Notes under the pieces: model-generated
Database searches by the model: none
What the model was told of the DNA's origin: nothing
The model's input: the letters and a program-made list of their open reading frames with translations, nothing else
Part shown: positions 48,028-59,045 of the stretch, one piece after another
How positions within the stretch are numbered: position 1 is the first letter of the stretch
How the letters are laid out: every line of letters begins with the position of its first letter
Translations under genes and position numbers: made by a program
Source of the DNA: Coemansia sp. RSA 487
Taxonomy: Eukaryota > Kickxellomycota > Kickxellomycetes > Kickxellales > Kickxellaceae
Reading direction: 5' to 3'
Length of the DNA: 64,000 nucleotides
Assembly: GCA_027577595.1 (NCBI GenBank)
Contig: JANBRJ010000004.1
Coordinates: 330,937-394,936, forward strand

Positions 48028-48555
48028 CTATGTGAGGAGATGAATATTTGGCTTGAGACATTCCTCTTCAAGGATTTTTAGATGGGTAACCTTGATGCCC
48101 TTTTCCAGCAATCGTGTGACGCCCTGACAGTTTGAGAAGGTCATGGGCTCCTTGACGCCAATGACGACATGTTCGATACCGGCGTTGATAATGTGCGTCG
48201 AACACGGGGTATTTCCAGATAAGCGAAACGAGCAGGGCTCCATAGTCGAGTATAGCACTGATCCGTGGACCATGTGTGACTGAGTAGTCGTTTTAGACTT
48301 TGCAATAGCACACTGTGCGGAGTGTGTGTTACCGGGGAGCTCGCGCGAGTATCCAGTGGCGATTATCTGCCGGCCGCTTACCAGGAGCGACCCTACGCTG
48401 AACGCTGTTTCGATCGGCTGCGCTCTGCTGGCTTGTTGGATGGCAAGTTCCATAAACTCCATATGCGCCTCGACCTCCTCTGACCCGTCGTCACGATCGA
48501 TTACTCTGTAGTTGTAGTGTTCCGATGGCAACACTGGTGATGTTGGAGTTGACAT
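48028..48555 (-). CDS. Cytidine-deaminase-fold protein lacking the catalytic Glu
   Basis: 175-aa protein of the deoxycytidylate/riboflavin-type deaminase superfamily. VEAHMEFMELAIQQASRA opens the fold, and SVGSLLVSGRQIIATGYSRE and LPGNTH follow. Fungal relatives read HAEQC at the active site; here codons 78-82 give HSAQC, so His78 is kept but the proton-shuttle Glu is Ala80. The other zinc site, MEPCSFRLSGNTPC, looks intact with the family's wider Cys spacing. It is convergent with BET4 (147 bp). The product may be a pseudo-deaminase or use another residue; a sequencing error would need to alter two adjacent codons. No reading-frame break is seen. Confidence 0.8.
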   Translation of the reverse strand: MSTPTSPVLPSEHYNYRVIDRDDGSEEVEAHMEFMELAIQQASRAQPIETAFSVGSLLVSGRQIIATGYSRELPGNTHSAQCAIAKSKTTTQSHMVHGSVLYSTMEPCSFRLSGNTPCSTHIINAGIEHVVIGVKEPMTFSNCQGVTRLLEKGIKVTHLKILEEECLKPNIHLLT

Positions 48556-49860
48556 TCTTTTTACGAACGTATAATCGTGTTCTGTGATAACAAGGTGTTG
48601 ATGTCTCGCGACTTCGATAGTAGGGAAAATATTAAAGGCCAGAAAGAGGGCGGCGGAAAGTCTGAACCTTTTTATATCAGAAAATACACTGAGAGTAGAT
48701 AAAGAAAAAGTGTATTTAGGGGAAATAAGGTTTGGGTGAGATTTAAAAAAAGAATAGTCAAGGGTGAAAAGTGACGAAAGCTACAAAAAAGTTTATTTTT
48801 GAGTTTTTGGGGAGTCAGAATTACGATAAACACAGTAAAAAAGTATATAGCAATGCGCAAAGTTAAAAATACGGGGACAGGAGAGAAAGGGAGGCAACGA
48901 CCTTGGCCAGGCAAAGAACGGTTGGTATTTATTTACATTTTGCAGAACATATCATCTGGTATGCATAAAGTGACGGAGGATGAATGCCTCAATTAGGCTC
49001 TCGGCCTTTTCTTGTGTCCCTCCTCTTTACTATTAGAAAATTAAGCAAGTAAAATGGAGCTAGGGGATTGGACGGCCGTCAGGCAGGAATATGACAGAGC
49101 ATATTTCCTTTTCAAACTTTGTGACCAGTCTGTACTGCAAAAACACTTGTGCTGGCAGCGGACAAAGGAAACGTTTGAACTCGGCAAATAAAAAAACGCG
49201 ATTTTCCTTTCTTTAGCAAGCAAGATCCAATTTTTAGTAGCCGTTTGCTTTGTTTCCAATGTTGAGCAAAACTCTGTGAATCTGTCTTTTCTGGGCTAAA
49301 AACGTTATCTCATTCCGGTGAAAACCAACAGTTGTTTATGCACTACGTGTATTGTGCGGTAAAATAATACTATAAATAGTCCTATATTGTACATCGCTTT
49401 CTGCCAGACAACCAATGCAAATTAGACAATAAAGAATCGTCTGCCATTAGTTTTCTGTGCTGCTCTCATCAAGATCAACATGTTAGATGAGTAACAACCA
49501 TGCGTTTGAAATTGGGATCTCACTACCAAATCTCGTTTGTAAATCACTTCACTTCACAGCTTGTCGCAGTGTTATCAGGAAGCAATTTTCCCAAACAGGT
49601 AATCTCCTAATGGAAAACATGTGCTTTACAAAGCTGTACTGATCTAGTTAGCCTTGAATAAAAAGAAAATCTACTTTGCAACATACAAAAATATAAAGCA
49701 TGTTTTATTATCTCAAAAAAGCTTTATTTTCACCATGAATACAACAAAAACTCTCTTTGCTAGTATTTAATACTTGGAAAGCTGTTATAGTTATTATTCT
49801 GGAGATAGTTTTTTTTAAATACTTTGGAAGATATCCTAAACCATAGAATTTATTACCGGT

Positions 49861-49890
49861 GAGGCAGATTTGGCCCACCAAATCTGCCTC
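49861..49890. repeat. Perfect hairpin, 13-bp arms
   Basis: GAGGCAGATTTGG, a CCCA loop, then CCAAATCTGCCTC. It is the left hairpin of the AT-rich element. Confidence 0.9.
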
Positions 49891-50319
49891 CTACATTAAA
49901 TCAATTTCCAGTCCTTTTTAATTACTGGAAGTTGTAATACCTTTGTCATATTTAAATCAAAGAAAAAAGCGATCTGCACCAACCTTCATTGTATCAAACA
50001 CTGGCATGATATACTGCTTTTTCATGACCATATAATCAGCCCTTATTATTATGTAATCAACTACCTATTGAAACAATAGATAGTATGACACTCCTACCTC
50101 AGCATTGCATACTACTCAAAATCTTTGGTATACTGTCTTAATAAATATTTCATATATTTCATATAACTCACAATATATGGAGCTTAGTTTCAACCCAGAA
50201 GCTTTACAAAAGGCAATAAAATAAAAATCTTGACGGAACTGAAGTTCCTCCTATTCATTTACTTGATAAAACAGTGGCTTTTATCAACATTGGAATATTA
50301 CTAAGGCGGCTTATGATGA

Positions 50320-50348
50320 TTGGTAAGCATAAATCATATGCTTACCAA
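50320..50348. repeat. Perfect inverted repeat, 12-bp arms
   Basis: TTGGTAAGCATA, a 5-nt spacer AATCA, then TATGCTTACCAA, near the middle of the AT-rich element. Confidence 0.9.
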
Positions 50349-50739
50349 CAATATGATTCACTCATGTTGAGCCAATCATTTTGTAACTCAGCTTAACAAC
50401 TTGTAGGCTGAATTGTTATCACAGGTTGCATATATCAAGTCAATTTCTTATTTATAACCCTGTACCTGATGCAACAGTATAATGTTCTACTTTGATTCTT
50501 AGCTGTTAATAGTAGATAATTTTGTGTAATATTATACTTGTTATATACTCATCAACTATAATTACCACAAAGTTATTACGATAATATTCTGTAAGCAGAA
50601 CTAAAGTTCCTCTCATTTTCTTTAATAAACAAAACACGGCTTTTATAACCTCAAATATTATAACGAAATGCTTATGATAATGGAGAAGCATAGGAAATTA
50701 GTTTTAGCCCAGAATCTTTACAAAGTATAATAAAATAGA

Positions 50740-50770
50740 GGGAGGTAGATTTGGTAGGCCAAATCCTCCC
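50740..50770. repeat. Right hairpin of the AT-rich element
   Basis: GGGAGGTAGATTTGG, loop TAGG, then CCAAATCCTCCC. It shares the arm core with the hairpin at 49861-49890, with a 3-nt bulge. Confidence 0.85.
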
Positions 50771-51028
50771 CACTTGTGTCATATTTTTGTAGTTTAAGAT
50801 ATCTTCCATTGTAAAAATTGTATTTGTAGATATCAATATATTGCTCAAGTTGCTTCGCATCAAGAAAATATTGATTTTACATACACAAAATTTAGAGATT
50901 CCATTCATACTGTTTCAGTGTAACATGCATTGGCTTTTTCAGTGATCATTTTTTAGAAAGATACAAGTATAAAATTGACTGCTATATAATAAAAAAAAAA
51001 CTTTCATTATAAACAAATAAGGAGCATA

Positions 51029-52462
51029 CTACCATTTTGTGTTGCAAATGCGCTCACGAGTGCTCTCAGCACGCTGCATGAAGGCACCAACCATCTGGGC
51101 AGCGGATGTCTCTAGTGAAGCAATCTTGTGGTCACAGCATGCACGGATAAACTCTTCAACCGTCATTTCCTCTTCATCCTCACCAAGATCCCACTCACCA
51201 CCATCATCCAAACTAGGGTGACAAACCGCTGCTGCAGCTTCTCCTTCCTCTGCTATATGTTTCGAATCTTCGGCTGTGTTGTATTCATCGACTTGGGTTT
51301 GTGACGATTGTGTCCCTTTTGTTTGGAAACCGTTTGTTGCGTATATTAGATCAACCTGCATATCTATTGGCGACAGGCGGCCTTGTGCTGCAGTTTCTAC
51401 TTGTGTGGCGCCAGCAGATCTTTCTTCACCGGTATTGGATTCAGCGTCCGACAATATAACAACATCGTTTTGTGGATTGCCATTGACATCGTGGGCTACT
51501 GTGTCATGTGTATCTACCGAAGCCTCAGGTCCATTATCATCAGCATAGTTTGTGGGGACAGCATCATTTGAATCGTCGTTGTTCGCATTGGTGGGCTCGT
51601 CGCCACTATCGCTCAGGCGCTGGCGCTTAGATGATGCAGATGAGCGGCGGGATGTCTGCTCATCAGCACAATTGGGCATTTCGTCGGAGAGGCCTTGGTC
51701 TGACGGGCGTTTTGTATTAGAATCGGCATCAGCAAGCTCCGCAGGCAATCTGACGGGTGTACGCACAGGCGATTTGACTGGGGGCTTTTCAGGCGACCGC
51801 ACCGAATCCTGGGACCCTGCAAGTCTAAAGAACAAGCAGTCGGGGGCTCTGCGCGCATGCTCAGCGTCGGGGTCATCGTCGGGCTCCCATTCGGCCAGCG
51901 CATACCCGCAGAACGCACACGTAGCAGTGTCGTCACCTGCCCACTCAGGTGTAAAATAGAACCCTGCGCGGGCAAGCTTGTCAGGCGTGACGTTCCAGCC
52001 AACACGGCCCATATGGGGCCACTTACTTGCCGCAAACGTTTGCAGCCGGCTATTGACATCAGCACGAATCTCTGACATCCTATTGGTCTCTCGGGCTCTC
52101 TCTTCTGTAGTCAGCTCGGCAGCCACATCAACTGCCCAGCCGACCCACTCGATCTTGTTCCCAGTCCGTGCGACCCGCACACGGCAGTGCACTTGCGCAT
52201 ATGCACAGTCCGGCTTGTGCGCATAGTGTTCGGCAAACGGGTCATCGGTGGGTTCCCATCCAGTCAGTTCAAATCCGCAGACAAAGCACTGCACGTTGTC
52301 TGGCGCGTCCTTTGCTGGCGTGAACGCAAATCCGGCTGATGCTAGAGTATCTGGCTGCGCTAAATACGATTTGTACTTTATGTATGGCCACCGGAATCGC
52401 CCGCGCCGCAGAAACGTGTCTTTGCGCTGCTTGAATGTGCACAGGGAATGAATGTCCTTCAT
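51029..52462 (-). CDS. BIR1: Bir1/survivin-like chromosomal passenger protein (two BIR domains)
   Basis: 477-aa protein with tandem BIR domains at about residues 20-90 and 112-195. Each has the zinc signature: CFVCGFELTGW then HYAHKPDC, and CAFCGYALAEW then HARRAPDC, with GF-x-FTP upstream (AGFAFTPAKDAPDN, AGFYFTPEWAGDDT). Two N-terminal BIRs and no RING fit fungal Bir1/Cut17, the survivin subunit of the chromosomal passenger complex with Aurora, INCENP and borealin. The middle is Ser/Asp/Asn-rich with repeated SPV-RTPVRLP and VKSPVRTPV segments, likely CDK sites. The C-terminus is helical (MTVEEFIRACCDHKIASLET), as in the Bir1 C-terminal region. Divergent from the Cdc11-like gene. Single exon; ATG at 52462. 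Confidence 0.93.
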   Translation of the reverse strand: MKDIHSLCTFKQRKDTFLRRGRFRWPYIKYKSYLAQPDTLASAGFAFTPAKDAPDNVQCFVCGFELTGWEPTDDPFAEHYAHKPDCAYAQVHCRVRVARTGNKIEWVGWAVDVAAELTTEERARETNRMSEIRADVNSRLQTFAASKWPHMGRVGWNVTPDKLARAGFYFTPEWAGDDTATCAFCGYALAEWEPDDDPDAEHARRAPDCLFFRLAGSQDSVRSPEKPPVKSPVRTPVRLPAELADADSNTKRPSDQGLSDEMPNCADEQTSRRSSASSKRQRLSDSGDEPTNANNDDSNDAVPTNYADDNGPEASVDTHDTVAHDVNGNPQNDVVILSDAESNTGEERSAGATQVETAAQGRLSPIDMQVDLIYATNGFQTKGTQSSQTQVDEYNTAEDSKHIAEEGEAAAAVCHPSLDDGGEWDLGEDEEEMTVEEFIRACCDHKIASLETSAAQMVGAFMQRAESTRERICNTKW

Positions 52463-53920
52463 TCTTGGTTATCCGGATTGTCTAGCCAAGTTCCGTAATG
52501 TGTCAAATCGTAAATAACAAGGCAGATACAACAAGAGCTCATGCAAAAAGTAAAAGTAAAGGAGATGGATTAGGAGAAAAAACTGAAGGAAAAAGTAAAC
52601 AAGAGAAAAGTAGAGGAAAAAGCGAAGAAGGGAAATGGTTTTTTTTCTTTCCCCAGTGAGTGTTGGTTTGTTTATTTTTTTTGTTGAGGAGCCACTCACA
52701 GATGGCAAGCAGCAGACAGCAAAGGCAGAAAGAAAAGCTACACACAAGTTACTTCCAATGGCCATGTCTTTTTTTTCTCTGAAAGATGTGCTAGCGAAAA
52801 AATAGTGAAAAGGGGCCATGTGAACAGGTCAGCCTACCCGCAAGATGAGCGACTAAAAGGCACACACTCTCGGCAAAACTTTCTCAATTGCTGTCGCGTT
52901 CTTTTCTTTGCTTGTTTGCTCAATACTCGAACATTATTATTTCTGCTTTGTACCTTTATTTGGAAATAAATTACTTATCAAGGAAAGGGTGTTTAGTTTA
53001 ATAAGGTGAGTGATAGATTGTATCCTATTGCGTCGTTTCGTTAGCGCAGTAGCCCCCACGAGCCGAACAAGAACCGACAAGTATATTACGGCATCCGAGA
53101 ATCAGGTTCCAAGTTGTCTTTGCCAGGTATAGCGCAATAGAGGAGAATTCGAGGGAGGGAGATGAGAATGCTGCGAGCCGTTTCTGCTTTGTCGGTCTCT
53201 GCAGCTTGCCTGACCTACCCTTTCGCTCTTTGAAATGTTCTCCACGATCGGTTCTCTTGCAGTTCTTCTGTGTTCCTGCTGCCCAGGTGAAGTATTTCAT
53301 TGCTGACGATGGAAAATTTTTCACGTTAGTCTGCAAAATGCACCGATTCGGGGAGTTGGTTAGAAAAAGAGCGATGGCAGTTCTGGCTCAGCAGCTTCTG
53401 GCTTGGCTGCAATGGTCCTTTATTTGGTGTTGTGTTTTAGGATACTGAGATGCGCCGCAACAGCGGCTGAGCTGGGGACGAAAACAAAAGGATAGGTGCG
53501 GGCAGCTCGCACAAGAAAAAAATGCATTCTGCTCTACCCTGCTTACTTTTTTTCTATCTTGTGCTGTTTATCATCTTTCTGCTTCTTCCATTCTCAGTCT
53601 TTCTTTTTCGTTTCGTTTATTGTGTATTGTTTTTTTTGTTGTTTACTTTTTCTTTCTTTTTTCATATTCTCTTGGTTCCAGAGAATATAAAAAGCCACTC
53701 ACAGGAGAAAAGAGCATAAAGTCTAACCGCTTCGTATTTACCTTGTCCCGTATTTGACTTTTGACTGACTTTTCGGCTTTTAGGAGCCACTCGAAAGAAT
53801 ATAAAAACCAACAAAGGAGATAAACCAGAGCAACTGTAGATAAGAACCACACGCAACGACTTTAGCCTTGTTATTTCCTTGACTTTACGTTTTGTAACTG
53901 CAAAACAAAGAAAAAAAAAC
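52463..53920. other. Divergent intergenic region BIR1 / LRR scaffold
   Basis: 1.46 kb between two start codons. It has long C/T-rich tracts (around 53565-53670) next to the plus-strand gene and A-rich sequence near BIR1. No coding frame with recognisable content; both promoters must lie here. Confidence 0.45.
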
Positions 53921-54334
53921 ATGGACACAGACACAACACCGCGTTCCAATGTTCCGTTTGCACACCAGCCAGCTGCTAGCGAAGCAGGAAACACGTTCCG
54001 CGATAACAGCGACAGCACGTTCATCGTCAACCCAAAAGCAGATACATCCACCGACCCCAGCAGAATGAACCAACGACCACCAGTGTCGGCATCAGACTTC
54101 AATCACATGTTCAGTCCTCTGGCTCTGGAGCGCATGTTCCAGCAGAATGCAGCGCTGGCGACGGGCGATGACAGCAGCGAAGCACAAGCGCCGTCGATAT
54201 CTGGATTGCTGTGGCAGAACAGGGAAGCTAGACCCAGCGACGACACGTTTGAGGGCGCGGGCAATACGCTACAGCAGCTATTGTCGAACGGCAGCAATCC
54301 TGTAGAAGGAACAGGCAGCAACAGCTATCACGAA

Positions 54335-54366
<32 letters not shown>

Positions 54367-57300
54367 GCAGCAAGGAGAGCAAATATATAGCATGACACCT
54401 ACTGTGCCAATTACTGGGTACCAGGGGATGCTTATATCGCCGTCATCCCCGCCAGACACAGCGCCGTTGATGAGTAGCGTGAATATGAACCGCCGTAGTC
54501 TGGAAGCCATGCGACCAATGTCGGCGGTTCCGCCATCACATGCAGCAAACCATCGCAAGAGCGTCCAAATCGACCCACGTCGGCTACCGCCGGTCCCACG
54601 GTCAGCTTCACGGGCGTCAATAGTGTCAATGGCATCAACCAGCGCACATCCGCGTTATGGCCAAACAACACAAAACGATGTGTACAGACCTGGTAGTTCG
54701 TTGGCGCCTGCCCCACAGCTTGCCCGCCACTCGCTCCAGCAGCTCAACGACAGGAGCCACCAGATGCACTCATCGAATACCCAAAGACCAAACAGCAGCA
54801 ACGGCCATAATCCAGGTTATCCAGCTGAGATAACGATGCACGGGCAGCAGCAGACGGATCTGTCTCTCCGGCACGAAGTTCTCGACAAGGTTGCGCGTAA
54901 GTCGCAGCCACCGACTCCCTACGATATCCACATGATGCCGCTGCCGAGCGTAAGTGTGCCACAGTCGCCGGCACAACGACCGGCTACTGCAGACATTCGG
55001 CCCTCATATGAGTATCCTAACGATGATATCGTGACGATGCTTCCTGGCGACAACCAACCGCGACCATACGTGTGGGCCACACGGGATGACAGCGATCCAC
55101 AGAACAAGCAGCATCGCAGAGACGACCACCACCACCAAAAGACACTGTCACTGCACAAATCAGGCACGGTCTCGCGCATGGGTAGCCTGCGGAAACTGGA
55201 CTACCCGGGGATTTCGCAGGCACGCAAGACAAGCGACGGTAGCGCTCACTTACTAACGCCCAATGATTTCCATGCGCCATTGCCGTACCGTGTGGGAGAC
55301 ATGGTTCTGGACAAGGAGATCGGCGAGTGGGTGCACATCAGCGAGTTCGTGCACTCTTCAGCTGGCGCATCGCCAGTCACTCGTGGTAGCCCGAGCACCG
55401 CTGTTGAAACACAGCAAACACGTGTCACGGTGTCGCGTGGCCCGGCATCTGGTAGGTCGTCGGTCTCCCAACACTCCCATATGTCGGCGTTTCCGCTCCC
55501 GCTGCCGGTAGAGAACAAGGAGCGAAACGGATCGGCCAATACAGCGTATGGCATGGGGTTGATCTCTCCCGTTGAGAACCAGCGGAAGGTTGTGCATGAA
55601 ATGGCCGAGCGCAAGGCGGTCGGGCGGCGCGAGTCTGCTGCAGTGCGACGCCGGCCGATCGAGGACGAGGCGCTTGGGTCGATTGTGCAGCGACTGATGA
55701 CTCCTGCAGCATCGCCCGACGGATGCACTGCACTGGATCTGTCCGGGTCGGGGATCCGTAACCTCGCAGGACTCGCGCAGATCACGTCGCGGCTGGAGGC
55801 TATCTGCCTGACTGGAAACAAGCTGCGCGGGCTTGCGGGACTTCCTACGGGCCTAGTCAGCCTCAAGGCATCGTCCAACTGGATCCGCTTCAGCGTCTCC
55901 GACACAGAACGCTTTATGTTTGCCCGTGAGCTGCCCCACCTCGAGGAGATCGATCTCAGCTCCAACGAGATATCGGACATACAGGTGTTTTCTGGTCTGC
56001 GCCACCTGCGCGTACTCGACCTCAGCCGCAACCGAATTGAATCCCTTGCTCCACTGCGTGGCTGCCGGCGGTTACTCCATCTGGCGCTACGCGACAACTC
56101 ACTCAGCGCGCTGGACCTGGATGCCAACGAAGCTCCCTTGCTATCAACACTAGATGTGTGCAACAATAGACTGCGCGTGATTCCTGCGAGCATTGGCGAA
56201 TTTACGCACCTTGTCAAGGCAAATATGGTGAGAAACGACCTAGAGTGCGTCGAATTCCATGGACCACCTGCCGAGAGTATCCGCGAGCTCAGATTATCCG
56301 AGAATCCGCTTGTCGTGCGGCGCGACGGCGGTGTGGTCGATGTGCGTGTGTGGAGCGCAAAGTTCCCAAATCTCAAAACGCTTTACCTGGACATATGCAA
56401 TATCCGCGCGATGGCCAGCTCGGAAGAACCTGAAGATGACTCTCACATGCAATTATCGCCACCGCCGCCGCCGCCGTCATCAAATATGGACCGTCGCACG
56501 GCCACTGGCCCTGTGATCGGTTGGTCTTCGCTGTTCAACCTCTCGCTGCGCGGAAGCGCGCTGCAGCCATCTCTGTCCGTGGCGTTCGAGAGTCTGGGCC
56601 AGCTGAAGAACCTGTATGCCCCAGACACACAGTTCATGCTGCCACGCTCGCTGCCTCTCCTGGGAAATCTGCTGCAGCTAGTGCTGCCTAACGCAGGGCT
56701 CTCCCGGCTCCCATCGAACATGGGTGCCGCACTCCCGCGCCTGCGCCTGCTTGATATCAGCAATAACCCCGAACTGACCGACTTTATGCCAATTCTCCAG
56801 CTAGCACCATCGCTCGAGGTGCTTCGGTGCCGTACAGTCGGGTTTGGCGGCCTTTCCAACGCAGTTAGCGGCGGCGGCGGTTTTGACGCGGCTGCTGGTG
56901 GTTGGCCATCGTCGGATACAGGAGATTCCGGTCCGGCTGCTGTCTCTGCAGACGAACGTGCAATGCTCCGTTGGCTATCCAAGCTCAAGCGGCTCCGCCG
57001 TCTGGACTTCCGGTTCAACAAATGCACATTTGACCTGTATGCGCCACCAGTGCACAGTAATGGACCAGTGGCCGGTGCTGGCGGAACCAATGCGCTGCTC
57101 GAGGCTGTGCTGTCGCCGCAGCTCCAATCGCCGCATGTCCTGGGGGGCGATGTCCCTAATAGTGCTGCCATATCTGTGCAATCGCGCAACGCCACACATC
57201 AACAGCAGCAGCAGCAGCAGCCGCAGCCGCAGTGTCATGTCGTTGCTGGCCGTATCGACGAGGATGCTTGGCTGCGCAACGACCATGCATACCTAGCCAA

Positions 57301-57418
57301 CCTCAAGATGGGGCGCCATGCTAGGCTCATACAGCGTCGGGATGACTACTGGATTGCTGCAATATCATCTTTCCCGCGTTTGGAAGAGCTGGACGGCATC
57401 AAAGTTGGTCTTCATTAA
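53921..57418 (+). CDS. Large LRR protein, Cdc11/Nud1-like scaffold candidate
   Basis: 1,165-aa protein. The ATG at 53921 follows an A-run; the 14 codons before it start at a TTG. Residues 1-440 are disordered, rich in Ser, Pro, Gln and Asn, with a poly-Gln tract (about 137-150). A short conserved-looking block, PYRVGDMVLDKEIGEWVHIS (about 455), resembles the pre-LRR motif of fungal Cdc11/Nud1. Leucine-rich repeats occupy about 605-830 (ALDLSGSGIRNLAGL, LEEIDLSSNEISDIQVFSGL, LRVLDLSRNRIESL) and about 870-1040, in the short SDS22-like spacing. The repeats sit at the C-terminus, as in Cdc11/Nud1/centriolin, which anchor the septation/mitotic-exit kinases at spindle poles. Assignment rests on layout and one motif. 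Confidence 0.7.
54337..54375 (+). repeat. CAG/CAA tract encoding poly-Gln
   Basis: About 13 Gln codons within the LRR protein gene; a second, shorter Gln tract is at 57200-57220. Confidence 0.9.
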
Positions 57419-59045
57419 ACATTTCGTTTTAATTGTATTTTATACCTTTACTTATAGATATATTTTTTAATTAGCTTGTGTGGAACAGCGGTACTCTTAT
57501 TGATGAATATGGCTTCGTTTTAGCTCCTTGCGTGTGCTGCGCTGTGGTATCCTAGCATTCAAACGAAATGGCTTGTATCTGCTGTGGAACTTTTGAGCTG
57601 GAAGGCATTTACATAATGCTAGTCGGTCAGGTACTGTGCTCTCACTACAAAAATTGATATACTGGTTATTAACAATCCGCATGGATACAGTAAAAGTTTT
57701 GGGAAAACTCTGAGACGATACCGGATGATCTCTATAAGACGTCCACTATGCCCAGTTAAAGTGTAGCCTGCAAACATCATGGCTATATGAACTAAATCAT
57801 GACTAAATGCATTTGCCAAGCCCGTAAAGCCGTTGTTCATTAGTACACTGCGATGACTGTTTTTCCCACCTCAGCCTCACAAAGCTTGGTACACGGCCAG
57901 CGGGGAACCCCGCCAGCCACACCGCTTATCTTTATTTGCTTCTTCATCAGCTGTCGCTGTCGTCCTGGGCGGATACTCGAATCCTCTTCCTTGGCTATCT
58001 GTCTTTGATTCCTTGCTAACCATGTGGTTTCGCATAAAATACCTTTTGTGCTCTCTGTAGCAACGACAATTGTACGGGGCTTTATATAAATTTGCGTGCT
58101 CAAGCAGTGGGTCTTTGCAGAGGTTCATTCACACATCTTTATATGCAACGAAATGAAGAGTCTCCAGCCTTTTCCGCTGCTTGCCTACGGAAAACAAGAG
58201 TCAAGCACGGAAAGGAAGCTGTGACATCAGCGCTCATCCAGAGCTTGGCGTTAGCAGAGTCAAACTATTGGTATGTAAGGCTCTTTTATCGTGTCTGACA
58301 AAAAATAAAAAAAAACCATATTTACAGCTGGTGTTCTTGCTACAAAGAACACATAGCGGAGAACATTGGGGTATGGAAAGGTCAGTTGTGTAAGCAACTC
58401 GGACGAAGAATATCACAATTGCCCCTTTTTTGAAAGGAGGTCTTTTACTGATCTCTTTGTATGCGTGCTTTCAAATGCTGGTCAGTTTTTGGTGTATAAA
58501 GACTATAAAGGAATATTTGAGGACAAGCGGACCTTCACACCTTTATATGACTTATCCTTTATATCTGCCCTTTCCTGTGACATTTTTGCCCCTAGCACAC
58601 GCGTTATTCAGCTATTTACCACCACTCCAATATTCATTTCCGCTTTTATGTAAACGATATAAACGTGCACCCAGATATTACGGACTCCACTCCTCGATTA
58701 GCTTTTCTTATTTCACCTTTTTCAATCTTCGTCCTTTCCTTTCATTAACCTTTTCTATTCAAATTTTTACCTTCAAAGTATTATTATACTATTGCCATAC
58801 AATCTAATAGGTCGGAAATCAGTGGTTTTGCCTGCTTCATTCGCTTCGTTAACATTGTCAGTGTCGCCACTTCATCAATAGAGCTGTGGCATTGGAACCA
58901 TCCAGTGGTACATTTATCATATCTTACATATTACTCTGGGCTACAATATATTCCTATTTTGACCTGTTTGGTTAGATAGCCAGCAAATCCCCTAAAAAGT
59001 GACCCAACAACCACCTGTCGTTCACTCAAAAAGACTATAAACAAT
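57419..59045. other. Intergenic region with unassigned frame fragments
   Basis: 1.6 kb between two plus-strand genes. On the minus strand, 57619-58128 holds adjoining frames with protein-like content (GFTGLANAFSHDLVHIAMMF at about 57832, and SKESKTDSQGRGFEYPP near 58030) interrupted by frame changes. They may be a decayed gene or repeat; I could not assign a family. Confidence 0.3.

Larger units (their letters stand above)
49826..50807. mobile_element. Unclassified AT-rich inverted-repeat element with paired hairpins
   Basis: GGAAGATATCCTAAAC (49826-49841) is matched in inverted orientation at 50792-50807 (15 of 16). Just inside each end is a hairpin built from the same core: 49861-49890 and 50740-50770. 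Internally, segments recur: GAACT-AAGTTCCTC (about 50237 and 50598), TTAGTTT followed by CCCAGAA-CTTTACAAA (about 50184 and 50699), and related AGCATA-containing stretches. No coding frame survives. It resembles a decayed non-autonomous transposon or foldback element, but superfamily and target duplication are unclear. Confidence 0.5.
48556..51028. other. AT-rich gene-poor region, 2.5 kb
   Basis: Between the deaminase-like gene and BIR1. The left part (48556-49680) has no gene I can support; the right part holds the inverted-repeat element described next. Base composition is much more AT-rich than in neighbouring genes, and only short broken frames occur. Confidence 0.6.

Noticed and set aside
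55246-56376. 376-codon open frame antisense to the LRR scaffold gene
   Set aside because: It is a mirror of the GC3-rich LRR coding region; it is Ser/Arg-rich with no domain, while the sense strand shows clear LRRs.
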